Numbered from the stretch's first letter, positions 20,218 to 30,239 are shown. The stretch: 64,000 nt of DNA from Vibrio diabolicus (GCA_001048675.1 CCKK01000020.1:620001-684000); one strand, 5' to 3'. Notes: a model not told the origin generated them from the letters alone. Translations and numbers: made by a program.

Positions 20218-21030
20218 CTATCTATGAGTTTTGGTAGGTTCTGGTTGTTGGATTTTTATTTTGATCCGGCCTTCTTTCGTTTGTACCCAGCTCAGTGTCA
20301 TCTCCAGCGTAATAGCGACGGAGGTACTCAACATGACGAAAATAGCCAGCATAATCACCAACTGATATTTAATTGCAACCATCGGGCTTGCGCCACCTAG
20401 AATTTGACCAGTCATCATGCCTGGCAAGGTAACCAGCCCTGTAGTGGCCATAGAGGCTAAAGTTGGAGCAAGTGACTTTCTAAGGGCCTCTTGAATGAAG
20501 GGGAATGATGCATAACGAGGAGAGGCACCAAGTGAGATAGCAGCCTCGTATTCTGATTGTCTCTGTTCAAAAGCCGTAAATAAATTCTGCAGTGCGATGA
20601 TGTTACTACTTAAGCTGTTACCCAATAGCATGCCCGCAAGTGGGATCATGTACTGGGCGTTGTAAATAGGGGATGGCTGCACTAGGCCTGCGGTAATCGC
20701 TATAAGAAGTGGAATTAGACCACAGGTTAAGCCTGTAAGAAGAGGAAGCATAAGTGGCTTTTTAGGCAGGCGAGCTTTTCCTGCAATTGAGCTTGCGCCA
20801 ATCAGTAACATGATGGCAAGCCAAAGTATATTGACAAGTAAGCTGTTTAATTGAAAAAGATATTCTAAATACACGCCAATCAATATGAGCTGAAGTGTCA
20901 TACGAATAACACTAATTATTGTGTCTTTCGCAATGCCTAATTTGTAGCGGGCATTAATAAAGAAGGGAACCAACAAAATCAGACCAAACAATGCCAGTTT
21001 GGCCCAACTTATATCCACCACGCTATCCAT
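20218..21030 (-). CDS. FetB/YbbM-type ABC permease, without partner ATPase
   Basis: 270 residues, about seven membrane helices, UPF0014 family. The coupling-helix region EYEAAISLGASPRYASF and the segment GLVTLPGMMTGQILGGASP are characteristic. E. coli FetB pairs with the ATPase FetA and is linked to iron export under oxidative stress. Here neither neighbour encodes an ATPase, so a partner must lie elsewhere if it acts as a transporter. The function in iron export is inferred from the family only. Confidence 0.85.
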   Translation of the reverse strand: MDSVVDISWAKLALFGLILLVPFFINARYKLGIAKDTIISVIRMTLQLILIGVYLEYLFQLNSLLVNILWLAIMLLIGASSIAGKARLPKKPLMLPLLTGLTCGLIPLLIAITAGLVQPSPIYNAQYMIPLAGMLLGNSLSSNIIALQNLFTAFEQRQSEYEAAISLGASPRYASFPFIQEALRKSLAPTLASMATTGLVTLPGMMTGQILGGASPMVAIKYQLVIMLAIFVMLSTSVAITLEMTLSWVQTKEGRIKIKIQQPEPTKTHR

Positions 21031-21493
21031 AATCGCTCCTCGAAAATCCGCGAATAATTGTAACTAAGCTCCTCCTTTATATGAACATCAATGTGCATTT
21101 TTTGATGTTCTCAACGTAAACCTTTAGCGCTATTCTTGTCATTATTTCGCATCATTTTATTCACAACTGATTATCTTTTGACGGGTTTTTAAGCCAATTT
21201 ATGACCCGTTAATTACTATCCAAATGTAACTTATGTTTGGTAAATGTTGTCGTTTTAACAATTAGTTAAAAGACTTATTTTGTCACATCTGTTCATTGTT
21301 TTTTAATAAATAACATCAATCAATCACATCTCTGGATGAGCTCAAAAAAGTGTTGAATTACAAGGCCTGAGAGCTCTTATTTGATTGAACCTTACTATTA
21401 GTATGGTCTAACATTTTCCATTAGAGATTGTAAAAAACTTAAGCTTGGTTACGCGGGCTTTTCAATAACACTAGATACAAAATAGGCAAATGT
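21031..21493 (+). promoter_or_regulatory. tor operon upstream region
   Basis: 463 bases between divergent fetB-like and torE genes. CTGTTCATTG (21289-21298) matches the E. coli TorR box CTGTTCATAT at eight of ten positions. ATATGAACAT (21079-21088) is nine of ten in reverse but lies 400 bases from torE, near the fetB-like start. I could not place the promoter firmly. No other gene is seen. Confidence 0.4.
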
Positions 21494-21673
21494 ATGAGTG
21501 ATGTTAATAAAATTGAGAGTGGTGAAAAACGCTCCCTGGAGTGGAAGTCGTTCCTCTTCATTGCAGTTGTTCTCTTCCCAATTCTGAGTGTGGCTTTTGT
21601 CGGCGGTTACGGGTTCATCGTTTGGATGTTGCAAGTGTTCTTCTTTGGACCTCCAGGCGCGCACGGCATGTAA
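21494..21673 (+). CDS. torE: TorE/NapE-family small membrane protein
   Basis: 59 residues: a charged N terminus (MSDVNKIESGEKRSLEW), one long hydrophobic segment (FLFIAVVLFPILSVAFVGGYGF), and the family end FFFGPPGAHGM. NapE/TorE proteins are single-span inner membrane proteins encoded first in nap and tor operons; their exact role is unsettled. It is 50 bases before torC on the same strand, giving the torECA order known from Vibrio and Shewanella. It is below the size usually reported by gene callers. Confidence 0.92.
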   Translation: MSDVNKIESGEKRSLEWKSFLFIAVVLFPILSVAFVGGYGFIVWMLQVFFFGPPGAHGM

Positions 21674-21723
21674 GCCTGTGAGCTCATAACCACACTTTTG
21701 AAAAGATTTTAAGAGAGCAAATA

Positions 21724-22908
21724 ATGAAATCATTAATCATTAAACTGTGGCGTACCATGACGCGCCCAGCTGTACATATCAGCCTAGGTGTGCTGACTAT
21801 GGGCGGCTTCATTGCTGGTGTTATCTTTTGGGGTGGCTTTAACACCGCTCTAGAAGCAACCAACACAGAAGAATTCTGTATTAGTTGTCACACAATGCGT
21901 GACAACGTGTACGTTGAGCTGCAAGAAACGGTTCACTGGAAAAACCATTCAGGTGTTCGTGCTACTTGCCCTGACTGTCACGTTCCTCATAACTGGACAG
22001 ACAAAATTGCTCGTAAAATGCAGGCATCTAAAGAGGTATTTGCGCAGGTATTTGGCAACTACGATGAACCGGGTGTGTTCGAAGAGCGTCGTATCGAACT
22101 TGCGAAACACGAATGGGATCGTTTCTCGGCAAACAAATCTTTAGAGTGTAAGAACTGTCACAACTATGAATCGATGGATTTCGAGCAAATGTCTCCAACC
22201 GCTCGTATCCAAATGAAGCAAGCAGCAGAGAAAGATCAAAGCTGTGTTGACTGTCATAAAGGTATCGCGCATAACCTGCCAGCAGGTATGGACAGCATCG
22301 GCGGTATCGTGGGTGACCTAGAAGGTATGACTTCAAATACAGATTACTCTGTAGGTCAGCAACTAGTGAGTGTTCGTCACCTACCTATTTACTTTGATGC
22401 ACAAGGCACTAAAGAAGCCGGTCTTCTTAACCCAGCATCGACCGTTAAAGTTCTTGAAGACAAAGGCGAGTTTGTTGAAATCGAAATCGATGGCTGGCGT
22501 AAAGCGAAAGGTTTTGGTCGCGTAATTCAAGAAGACTTCGGTAAGAACATTGCGACTGCGTCTCTGATGAAAGAAGCAGCGACAGATAGCAACATTGTGA
22601 CGACTGGTGAGAAAAAAGTGGATGAGCTAACGGGTCTTCCATGGGAAAAAGTCGCGGCGAAAGTATGGATTAAGAAAGAGTCTATGCTGAACGACATCAA
22701 TCCTGTTTGGGAAAAATCTCGTGAAGCGTACAAGACCAATTGTTCTGTATGTCACACTCAACCTGCGGAAGCGCACTTCGACGCGAACACCTGGCCAGGT
22801 ATGTTCGACGGTATGTTGGCGTTCGTTAACCTAGATACAGACAGTGAAGCCCTGATCTTGAAGTATCTACAGAAACACTCTTCAGATTATGCTGAAGGTC
22901 ACCACTAA
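21724..22908 (+). CDS. torC: Pentaheme c-type cytochrome of TMAO respiration
   Basis: 394 residues (E. coli 390). N-terminal anchor (about 17-37), then four heme motifs of the NapC/NirT domain: CISCH (52-56), CPDCH (82-86), CKNCH (142-146), CVDCH (174-178). The C-terminal domain adds the fifth, CSVCH (340-344), as in TorC. Takes electrons from menaquinol and passes them to periplasmic TorA. Downstream torA begins 25 bases after the stop. Confidence 0.96.
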   Translation: MKSLIIKLWRTMTRPAVHISLGVLTMGGFIAGVIFWGGFNTALEATNTEEFCISCHTMRDNVYVELQETVHWKNHSGVRATCPDCHVPHNWTDKIARKMQASKEVFAQVFGNYDEPGVFEERRIELAKHEWDRFSANKSLECKNCHNYESMDFEQMSPTARIQMKQAAEKDQSCVDCHKGIAHNLPAGMDSIGGIVGDLEGMTSNTDYSVGQQLVSVRHLPIYFDAQGTKEAGLLNPASTVKVLEDKGEFVEIEIDGWRKAKGFGRVIQEDFGKNIATASLMKEAATDSNIVTTGEKKVDELTGLPWEKVAAKVWIKKESMLNDINPVWEKSREAYKTNCSVCHTQPAEAHFDANTWPGMFDGMLAFVNLDTDSEALILKYLQKHSSDYAEGHH

Positions 22909-22933
22909 TAAGCGTCGGATTGGAGTAATTTAA

Positions 22934-25396
22934 ATGGCTATTACACGAAGAAGTTTTCTTAAAGGTGTAGCAACCACAAGTGCAGCGTCAGTTATTGGTC
23001 CTAGCTTATTGGCGTCAGCCTCTGCCAATGCTGTTGAGACGACGGGTACTTGGAAAGTAACAGGTTCTCACTGGGGCGCGTTCCGCGCCCACATCTACGC
23101 GGGTAAAGTTCAAGAGATCAAACCGCTAGAGCTAGACAAAAACCCAACTGAAATGCTAAACGGCATCAAGGGCATTATTTACAGCCCTTCACGTGTGCGT
23201 TACCCAATGGTTCGTCTAGATTGGTTGAAGAAACACAAATACAGCGCCGATACTCGCGGTAACAACCGTTTCATCCGCGTGACTTGGGATGAAGCGCTAG
23301 ATTTGTTCTACCGTGAACTAGAACGTATTCAAAAAGACTACGGTCCATGGGCGCTACACGCAGGTCAAACGGGTTGGAACCAAACAGGTTCATTCAACAA
23401 CTGTACCGCGCACATGCAACGTGCAGTGGGTATGCACGGCAACTTCATCACGAAAGTAGGTGACTACTCGACGGGTGCAGGTCAAACCATCATGCCTTAC
23501 GTACTTGGTTCAACCGAAGTTTACGCACAAGGTACGTCTTGGTCTGAAATCCTAGAGAACTCTGACAACATCGTTCTTTGGGCTAACGACCCAGTGAAAA
23601 ACCTTCAAGTAGGTTGGAACTGTGAAACGCATGAATCATTCAAGTACCTAGCACAGCTAAAAGAAAAAGTTGCGAAAGGTGAGATCAACGTTCTATCTGT
23701 AGACCCAGTGAAGAACAAGACTCAGCGCTACTTAGAGAACGATCACTTGTACATCAACCCGCTGACAGACGTAGCGTTCATGCTTGCTGTGGCGCACGTG
23801 CTGTACAACGAAGATTTGTACGATAAGAAGTTCATTGATACTTACTGTCTAGGCTTTGAAGAGTTCATTCAATACGTTCAAGGTAAGACAAAAGATAAAG
23901 TAGAGAAAACACCAGAGTGGGCTGCGGCTATCTGTGGCGTGAAAGCGGACAAGATTCGCGAATTCGCGCGTATGCTAGTCAGTGGTCGTACACAGATCCT
24001 GATGGGTTGGTGTATTCAGCGTCAAGAGCACGGTGAGCAGCCATACTGGGCAGCGGCTGTGGTTGCTGCAATGGTTGGTCAAATCGGTTTACCTGGCGGT
24101 GGTATCTCTTACGGTCACCACTACTCAAGTATCGGTGTACCTTCAACTGGTTTCGCGGGCCCTGGTGGTTTCCCTCGTAACCTTGACCAAGGTATGAAGC
24201 CGAAGTGGGACAACAACGACTTTAACGGTTACAGCCGTACTATCCCAGTTGCACGTTGGATCGACTGTCTGCTTGAGCCAGGCAAAGAGATCAACTACAA
24301 CGGCGGTAAAGTGAAACTACCAGACTTCAAGATGATGGTTATCTCGGGTTGTAACCCATGGCACCACCATCAAGATCGTAACCGCATGAAGAAAGCGTTC
24401 CGCAAACTTCAAACGGTTGTAACGATCGAGTTTGCTTGGACTGCAACATGTCGTTTCTCGGATATCGTTCTACCTGCGTGTACGCAATGGGAACGTAACG
24501 ACATCGACGTATACGGTTCATACTCGAACAAAGGTCTGATTGCGATGCATCGTCTCGTCGATCCATTGTTCCAATCTAAGCCTGATTTCCAAATCATGAG
24601 TGAACTCACTCAGCGTTTTGGTCGCCGCGAAGAATACACTCGTGGTATGAGCGAGATGGAATGGATCGAAAGCCTATACAACGATTGTAAGAAAGCGAAC
24701 GAAGGTAAGTTCGAAATGCCAGAATTCAACGAGTTCTGGGAGAAGAGCGTACTAGACTTCGGTGAAGGTAAACCTTGGGTTCGTCACGCGGACTTCCGTA
24801 AAGACCCTGAGCTTAACCCTCTAGGTACACCGTCTGGCTTCATCGAGATTACATCACGTAAGATCGGCCGTTACGGTTACGAACACTGTCAAGAGCACCC
24901 AATGTGGTTCGAAAAATCAGAGCGTTCACACGGTGGCCCTGGTTCAGATAAATACCCATTCTGGTTGCAGTCTTGTCACCCAGACAAGCGTCTGCACTCT
25001 CAAATGTGTGAATCTGAAGAGTTCCGTGCAACTTACGCGGTGCAAGGTCGTGAGCCTGTTTACATCAACCCAGCGGATGCGAAAGCGAAAGGCATCAAAG
25101 ACGGTGACTTAGTGCGCGTATTCAACGGTCGTGGTCAGCTATTAGCTGGTGCTGTTCTTACTGACAGCTACCCACGTGGCGTTATTCGTATCGAAGAAGG
25201 TGCATGGTACGGTCCTCTAAACGAGAAAGAGGGCGCAATCTGTACTTACGGTGACCCTAACACGCTAACGCAAGACATTGGCTCTTCTGAACTTGCGCAG
25301 GCGACTTCTGCGAACACATGTATCGTAGACTTCGAGAAGTTCACCGGCAAAGTACCGCCAGTGACTTCATTCGGTGGCCCGATCGAAGTTGCTTAA
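22934..25396 (+). CDS. torA: Trimethylamine-N-oxide reductase, molybdoenzyme
   Basis: 820 residues, DMSO reductase family with bis-MGD cofactor. A twin-arginine signal [10 protein letters not shown] (4-13) directs folded export to the periplasm. The Ser that should bind molybdenum is in GDYSTGAG. No Fe-S cluster motif at the N terminus, as expected for TorA. Terminal reductase for TMAO, abundant in marine animals. The chaperone gene torD is not adjacent, unlike E. coli torCAD; it must be elsewhere. The operon ends at the terminator just after. Confidence 0.96.
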   Translation: MAITRRSFLKGVATTSAASVIGPSLLASASANAVETTGTWKVTGSHWGAFRAHIYAGKVQEIKPLELDKNPTEMLNGIKGIIYSPSRVRYPMVRLDWLKKHKYSADTRGNNRFIRVTWDEALDLFYRELERIQKDYGPWALHAGQTGWNQTGSFNNCTAHMQRAVGMHGNFITKVGDYSTGAGQTIMPYVLGSTEVYAQGTSWSEILENSDNIVLWANDPVKNLQVGWNCETHESFKYLAQLKEKVAKGEINVLSVDPVKNKTQRYLENDHLYINPLTDVAFMLAVAHVLYNEDLYDKKFIDTYCLGFEEFIQYVQGKTKDKVEKTPEWAAAICGVKADKIREFARMLVSGRTQILMGWCIQRQEHGEQPYWAAAVVAAMVGQIGLPGGGISYGHHYSSIGVPSTGFAGPGGFPRNLDQGMKPKWDNNDFNGYSRTIPVARWIDCLLEPGKEINYNGGKVKLPDFKMMVISGCNPWHHHQDRNRMKKAFRKLQTVVTIEFAWTATCRFSDIVLPACTQWERNDIDVYGSYSNKGLIAMHRLVDPLFQSKPDFQIMSELTQRFGRREEYTRGMSEMEWIESLYNDCKKANEGKFEMPEFNEFWEKSVLDFGEGKPWVRHADFRKDPELNPLGTPSGFIEITSRKIGRYGYEHCQEHPMWFEKSERSHGGPGSDKYPFWLQSCHPDKRLHSQMCESEEFRATYAVQGREPVYINPADAKAKGIKDGDLVRVFNGRGQLLAGAVLTDSYPRGVIRIEEGAWYGPLNEKEGAICTYGDPNTLTQDIGSSELAQATSANTCIVDFEKFTGKVPPVTSFGGPIEVA

Positions 25397-25418
25397 TTAA
25401 CGCAATTCATATTAATCG

Positions 25419-25447
25419 AAATACCAGCCTTCGGGCTGGTATTTTTT
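25419..25447 (+). terminator. tor operon terminator
   Basis: AAATACCAGCC (25419-25429) pairs with GGCTGGTATTT around a TTCG-type loop, then T7. Very stable. Confidence 0.93.
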
Positions 25448-25595
25448 TAACCAAAATTTCAGTGAGCGTTATCTCAATAATAAATTTGTGACGCTAAACG
25501 ACAGTAGGATTCGTGACGTCGATAACGAATTGGGTGGGACAAGCAGGGGATAATGAACCAAGCTAAACAATAATAATTAAGTGAGTAGACTTTTT

Positions 25596-27335
25596 ATGGC
25601 TCAGAGCATTCAATTGGCAAATCACATTGAGATCACTGTGAATAACAACGACTTCCAAGTTGAAGTTGAGGGTGATCAATTACATTTTTCTTTTGCTGGG
25701 CTTCACAATAAAACGTTTACCGACCGTGAAGTGTTATTCGAGATGCCGTTTTTATACGAGCACGAGGCCAATGTGATTGGCGATGGCTTCCAAATGCTGG
25801 CGCAAACAGCGGGAACGGTTAGCCATCCCGTTGATATTGGTCGCTGTCCAGACAACAACCCTTCTTATCGAATCTATCCCAAAGATGCCCCTAAGCGTTA
25901 CTACAACTATTTAGTGGTGGAAGGCTCGGCTGGCTATACCTTGTTTGGCTTTACTTCATGTCACCGTTTTGCGGGCTATTTTGATGTTGTACTGCGTGAT
26001 GGACATTGGTTTTTATCGGCCGCGATTGATGGTGAGTTTACTCAAGTGGCGGATTGGGAAAGTAATCAACTTGAGTCCGTGGCGGTACTCTGTGGCCAAT
26101 CTCTGTCTGAGCTTTATCAAATCTATGGCGAGATGATTGCAGAGCATCATCCTGTTCGCCAAGGTGTGACACAAGATGCGCCTGTCGGTTGGTGTTCGTG
26201 GTATGCCTACTACGCAGACGTGACAGAGCAAAACATCATGCAGAACGTTGATTGCATGCAAGATAAGCTTGAAGACCTAGAGTGGGTACTTCTGGATGAT
26301 GGCTATCAAGCCTTTATGGGCGATTGGTTAATCCCATCGGATAAGTTTTCTGGTGGTGTGAAAGAGCTCATTCATGGTATCCGTGCAAAAGGCAAAAAGC
26401 CGGCAATTTGGATGGCACCCTTTATTGCTCAACCTCAGTCGGAGATCTTCAAACAACACCCAGAGTGGTTTGTTCGTCACAAAGATGGAAGCTTACTTAA
26501 AGCAGAAGATGTCACATACGGTGGTTGGCGCTGCACGCCTTGGTACATACTCGATACCTCAAATCCAGAAGTGCAAGACCATCTGACGAATGTGGTCTCT
26601 GTCATGAGACAAGAGTGGGGCGTTGAATTGTTCAAGCTAGACGCGAACTATTGGGGAACCTTGAAAGGTGTGCGTAAACAATCTGGTATTACAGGCGTTG
26701 AGGCGTATCGCTTAGGAATGGAAGCGATTGCTAAAGGCGCTGGTGATGCGTGGCTTTTAGGTTGCAACGCGCCAATGTGGCCATCTCTAGGGCTTGTGGA
26801 TGCAATGCGTGTTTCTGATGACGTAGAACGCCATAGTCGTCGTTTCGAGCAGATAGCCAAAGAAACCTTTTACCGTAGTTGGCAGCATCGAAAACTGTGG
26901 CAAATTGACCCGGATTGCGCGACATTCACGTCATTAGCTAATCAAGCCGCATCCAGAGAAGAGTATGAATTTCATCGCACGGTGTTATTGGCGTGTGGTG
27001 GTTTGCTGCTGTCTGGCGATCCGCTCCCTGAGATTACGCCATTTGCAAAGAAGACATTGGCTAAGCTCATGCTACGTCAACAACGTAACCAAGAGTCAGC
27101 AAAGTTCACGGCTTTGAGTTTAAATCATGCGTTTTTAAAACTAACGACGAAGAATGACCTTCACTGCTTGTTTAACTATGCCAGCTACGGTGCGATGGAA
27201 TTTACGCTGACGTCTGATCAACCGATGGATTGGTATGATTACTGGACAGGAGAAAAGCTAAACCAAGAACCTTGTCAGTTATTAATGGTGAGCGTGGATA
27301 AAGGGTTAAATGCGAAAGCGATCGTCACGGCATAA
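25596..27335 (+). CDS. Alpha-galactosidase-like glycoside hydrolase, GH36 type
   Basis: About 579 residues. The TIM barrel is preceded by a beta domain. The likely nucleophile Asp is in FKLDANYW (about residue 349) and the acid/base in MRVSDDVE (about 408-409). WCSWYAYY and LLDDGYQ are also typical. No signal peptide, so cytosolic hydrolysis of alpha-galactosides is expected. The frame is open from GTG 25581, but ATG 25596 is the more natural start; neither has a strong ribosome site. No sugar transporter or regulator lies beside it, so its substrate source is unclear. Confidence 0.85.
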   Translation: MAQSIQLANHIEITVNNNDFQVEVEGDQLHFSFAGLHNKTFTDREVLFEMPFLYEHEANVIGDGFQMLAQTAGTVSHPVDIGRCPDNNPSYRIYPKDAPKRYYNYLVVEGSAGYTLFGFTSCHRFAGYFDVVLRDGHWFLSAAIDGEFTQVADWESNQLESVAVLCGQSLSELYQIYGEMIAEHHPVRQGVTQDAPVGWCSWYAYYADVTEQNIMQNVDCMQDKLEDLEWVLLDDGYQAFMGDWLIPSDKFSGGVKELIHGIRAKGKKPAIWMAPFIAQPQSEIFKQHPEWFVRHKDGSLLKAEDVTYGGWRCTPWYILDTSNPEVQDHLTNVVSVMRQEWGVELFKLDANYWGTLKGVRKQSGITGVEAYRLGMEAIAKGAGDAWLLGCNAPMWPSLGLVDAMRVSDDVERHSRRFEQIAKETFYRSWQHRKLWQIDPDCATFTSLANQAASREEYEFHRTVLLACGGLLLSGDPLPEITPFAKKTLAKLMLRQQRNQESAKFTALSLNHAFLKLTTKNDLHCLFNYASYGAMEFTLTSDQPMDWYDYWTGEKLNQEPCQLLMVSVDKGLNAKAIVTA

Positions 27336-27364
27336 CGTGCAGCAAATCGTTCGATTATAAAAAC

Positions 27365-27395
27365 AAGAAAGGGGCCTACTGTGGCTCCTTTCTTA
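27365..27395. terminator. Bidirectional terminator
   Basis: AAGAAAGGGGCC pairs with GGCTCCTTTCTT with one G-U pair. It lies between the convergent GH36 and metal-exporter genes. Confidence 0.8.
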
Positions 27396-27412
27396 TTTTG
27401 ACGTCCTGAGCG

Positions 27413-28627
27413 TTAGAACTCGAATAAAAAGTAATACCCGTATCCAACAATAAAAGCAGGAATGGACGAATAAATAGTCGCGACCAAAGCGGCTTTCGGT
27501 GCCATAGCAATGGCGGGGAATAGGGCGTCACCATCATTGGAAATCGCATTTGCCAACTGCGCCGAAAGTGGCGCTGCACCAGAGATGTAAAGGCTGGTGA
27601 CTAGAATTTGCGGACCACAACCAGGTAGCATACCAATGGCTAAGCCAGCTAATGGCATCCATATCCCCCAATGAGAAAAGGTTTCTACGAGGTCGATTCC
27701 AGAAAAATAGGTCGTCAGTTCAAACGCCAGAAACGCCACGATCACCCAAGCACTGACGAAATTCGTATCTTGGGCTGCTTTTTGAATCGGGTGTGAGTCC
27801 ACGATTTTTTCATCTTCAGAGACCGTTGACTGATAATCGCCAAGTTCTTTTGTCATCGCCCATAATGACATTGTGATCACTGCAAAGATAGCGCCCAGCC
27901 ATTCAATGGTGTTGGCCTGCAAAGACAACAGCTGATTAATATCGATTTGGAAAGACATTAACACAGCAACGACACTAGCAGGCACAATAAGCCATTTCCA
28001 AAATGCGCCTTGTAGATTGATTGCACGTTGTTCAAGGGGTGTGTGTCGGTCTGTCTGGTGTTGGCAACAAGCATGTGTCTGAGGTGCTTCTTTTGGTTCT
28101 GGTCGCAGAAAGTTATCAGCATGAAAAGCATTAACGACTAACCCTGAAAGAGTACCCACGATAATGCCTAATCCAACCACGCCTAATCCAACACTTGGCT
28201 TGGCGGCAAGAAGTAAAAAGGCAGCGTCACCCATTGTTGAAGTAAGTACCGCGACAATCGCCCCAAATCCCACTCGGCCACTAATAAATTGCGTTGTCAC
28301 AACAATAGCGCCACCACAGCCAGGCAAAGCACCCAATAAAGAAGCAAAGAAAACCTGATGATTACGCGAGCGATGGTAGAACTCGGTAATTCGATTGGTT
28401 TTCGACATAAAGTTTGAAAGATAATGATAAATAGCCAATGTGGCAGCAACATAGCATGACACTGCCCAGAATGAGTCGGATAGCGTCTGTACGGCTACGT
28501 CACGTGTATTTTCATTGCCTAGCAAAATGAGCATGACGATAGGGATCAGCAATCGCTTATAAGCTAAACGAAACTGAGTAGGCTGAAACAACTGTTGTGC
28601 AGAGTGTAATAATTGGGTCGCGTTCAT
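27413..28627 (-). CDS. Putative heavy-metal/manganese exporter with duplicated domain
   Basis: 404 residues, about ten membrane helices. Two repeats carry the same signature: LGALPGCGGAIVVTTQFISG with MGDAAF in the N half, and IGMLPGCGPQILVTSLYISG with NDGDALFP in the C half. A His/Cys-rich stretch (HACCQHQTDRH, about 185-195) lies in the central cytoplasmic loop and may bind metal. This matches the ArsP_2/YraQ-related group that includes a manganese exporter described in V. cholerae (MneA). Specificity is inferred. A Fur-like box lies just upstream, and the divergent neighbour is Mn-dependent PpaC. Confidence 0.78.
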   Translation of the reverse strand: MNATQLLHSAQQLFQPTQFRLAYKRLLIPIVMLILLGNENTRDVAVQTLSDSFWAVSCYVAATLAIYHYLSNFMSKTNRITEFYHRSRNHQVFFASLLGALPGCGGAIVVTTQFISGRVGFGAIVAVLTSTMGDAAFLLLAAKPSVGLGVVGLGIIVGTLSGLVVNAFHADNFLRPEPKEAPQTHACCQHQTDRHTPLEQRAINLQGAFWKWLIVPASVVAVLMSFQIDINQLLSLQANTIEWLGAIFAVITMSLWAMTKELGDYQSTVSEDEKIVDSHPIQKAAQDTNFVSAWVIVAFLAFELTTYFSGIDLVETFSHWGIWMPLAGLAIGMLPGCGPQILVTSLYISGAAPLSAQLANAISNDGDALFPAIAMAPKAALVATIYSSIPAFIVGYGYYFLFEF

Positions 28628-28647
28628 CGTTTACTCAAATGCAAATA

Positions 28648-28667
28648 GGAATAATTATCATTATATG
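28648..28667 (-). promoter_or_regulatory. Fur-like box upstream of the metal exporter
   Basis: On the minus strand TATAATGATAATTATTCC agrees with the Fur consensus GATAATGATAATCATTATC at about 14-15 of 19 positions. It ends about 20 bases before the exporter ATG. Fur or a Fur-like Mn regulator (Mur) could bind. Confidence 0.6.
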
Positions 28668-28813
28668 TAAATGAGATTTATTCGCAATAGCATTGTGAAC
28701 TTTTCTTCGTGTCAAACTCTCTGAAATCAGGTAAAGTATCGGCCTTTGTGAGCAAACACGCCCTAATTAACTGTATTAGGCGGCGTATAAAATTGACTTG
28801 AATAGGAAGAAAC

Positions 28814-29719
28814 ATGATTCTAGTTGTAGGTCATAAGAACCCAGACAGTGACAGTATTTGTAGTGCACTCGTTGCAACTGAACTTCTAAAAGCGCGTGGC
28901 GTTGAAGCTATGCCAATTCGCCAAGGCGAAATCAACCGTGAAACTCAGCACATCCTAGAAGTTGCTGGCGCTGAAGTTCCTGAGCTTCGCACATCAGTTG
29001 CGGGTGAGACCGTTTGGCTAGTAGATTACTCAGATCTAGCACAAGCACCAGACGATATCGCAGAAGCTGAAATTGCGGGTATTGTTGACCACCACCGCCT
29101 AGGTGACGTGATGACAGTAAACCCAATGGAAGCATGGATCTGGCCTGTTGGTTGTACCAACACTGTTCTATTCAACATGTTCAAGATTGAAGGTCACGCG
29201 ATTACTCCACAAATCGCTAAGCTAATGATGTCAGCAATTCTATCTGACACAGTAGGCTTCGCTTCTCCAACTTGTACACAAAAAGACAAAGATGCCGTTG
29301 CTGAGCTAGCGGTAATTGCAGACGTACAAGATGTTGACGCATTCACTAAAGATCTTCTAATTGCTAAGACAAACATCGAAGGTCTATCTGCGGCTGAGCT
29401 TGTTGAGAAAGACCTTAAAGGTTACCCATTCAACGGTCGTGACGTAGTAGTAGGTCAGGTTGAGCTTGCAACACTAGAGCAAGTTGACGGTATGATCGAA
29501 GCACTAGAAGCGGATCTAGAAGCGCGTTGCGAAAAAGATAATCTTGCATTTGCTGCTGTAATGCTAACAGACATCACGACTGCTCAAACTCGTCTTCTAT
29601 ACAAAGGTGAGTGGGCTGAGAAGCTTGTTAAGCACGAAAAAGACGGCATGTTAATGATGGAAAACACGCTAAGCCGTAAGAAGCAAGGTTGGCCTTGGCT
29701 TCAAACTGAGCTAGCGTAA
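28814..29719 (+). CDS. ppaC: Manganese-dependent inorganic pyrophosphatase, family II
   Basis: 301 residues, DHH-DHHA2 architecture. Metal-binding motifs are GHKNPDSDSICSA, DYSD and VDHHRLGD (the DHH). The C-terminal domain ends with SRKKQGWPWL, the substrate-binding SRKKQ motif. Hydrolyses PPi in the cytosol with Mn or Co. Divergent from the metal exporter with 186 bases between. A hairpin (CGCCCTAATT with AATTAGGGCG-like halves, about 28757-28783) lies in its leader. Confidence 0.96.
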   Translation: MILVVGHKNPDSDSICSALVATELLKARGVEAMPIRQGEINRETQHILEVAGAEVPELRTSVAGETVWLVDYSDLAQAPDDIAEAEIAGIVDHHRLGDVMTVNPMEAWIWPVGCTNTVLFNMFKIEGHAITPQIAKLMMSAILSDTVGFASPTCTQKDKDAVAELAVIADVQDVDAFTKDLLIAKTNIEGLSAAELVEKDLKGYPFNGRDVVVGQVELATLEQVDGMIEALEADLEARCEKDNLAFAAVMLTDITTAQTRLLYKGEWAEKLVKHEKDGMLMMENTLSRKKQGWPWLQTELA

Positions 29720-29744
29720 TTTCATTATTACCAGCATATACTGT

Positions 29745-29772
29745 AAATGCCCGCTTAGCTGCGGGCATTTTT
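29745..29772 (+). terminator. Terminator after ppaC
   Basis: AAATGCCCGC (29745-29754), loop TTAGCT, GCGGGCATTT (29761-29770), T run. Confidence 0.9.
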
Positions 29773-29794
29773 CTATGGGAAACAGGAGACGAAT

Positions 29795-30184
29795 ATGTCT
29801 GAGCAACTCACCCAAGAGCAGATGGATACCATCAATCGCTACAACGAAGAGCAACGCTTAAAGTACTGCGTAAAAGAGATTGTGGCGAATCGTAAAGTTT
29901 GGATTCTGAAAGATGAACATGGCTGTGTCATGTTAAATACAGAAGATGATGATTGTGTACCAGTATGGCCAAACGAAGAGTTTGCTTTGCAATGGGCGAA
30001 TGGTGATTGGGAAGATTGCGAGCCAGAAGCGATCTCTCTAAACAAGTGGCACAGTCGTTGGACCTCTGGTCTAGAAGATGACGAATTATCTGTTGTTGTA
30101 TTCCCAAATCAAAATGAAGAAGGGGTGGTTTTGTTTCCTGATGAGTTTGATTTCGAACTTCGCAAACAAGCGAGCCGCCGCTAA
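29795..30184 (+). CDS. DUF2750 family protein
   Basis: 129 acidic residues. The core KVWILKDEHGCVMLNTEDDDCVPVWP is the domain's hallmark, with W-x-N-G-D-W later. No signal peptide or membrane helix. Function unknown. AACAGGAGA precedes the ATG. It stands alone between two terminators. Confidence 0.82.
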   Translation: MSEQLTQEQMDTINRYNEEQRLKYCVKEIVANRKVWILKDEHGCVMLNTEDDDCVPVWPNEEFALQWANGDWEDCEPEAISLNKWHSRWTSGLEDDELSVVVFPNQNEEGVVLFPDEFDFELRKQASRR

Positions 30185-30210
30185 TTTTTCGATTCGTGTC
30201 CATTTAATAA

Positions 30211-30239
30211 AGAAGCCTGCTTTAACGCAGGCTTCTTTA
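30211..30239. terminator. Terminator between DUF2750 gene and sap operon
   Basis: AGAAGCCTGC (30211-30220), loop TTTAAC, GCAGGCTTCT (30227-30236), TTT. Serves the plus-strand gene and perhaps also sapF. Confidence 0.85.
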
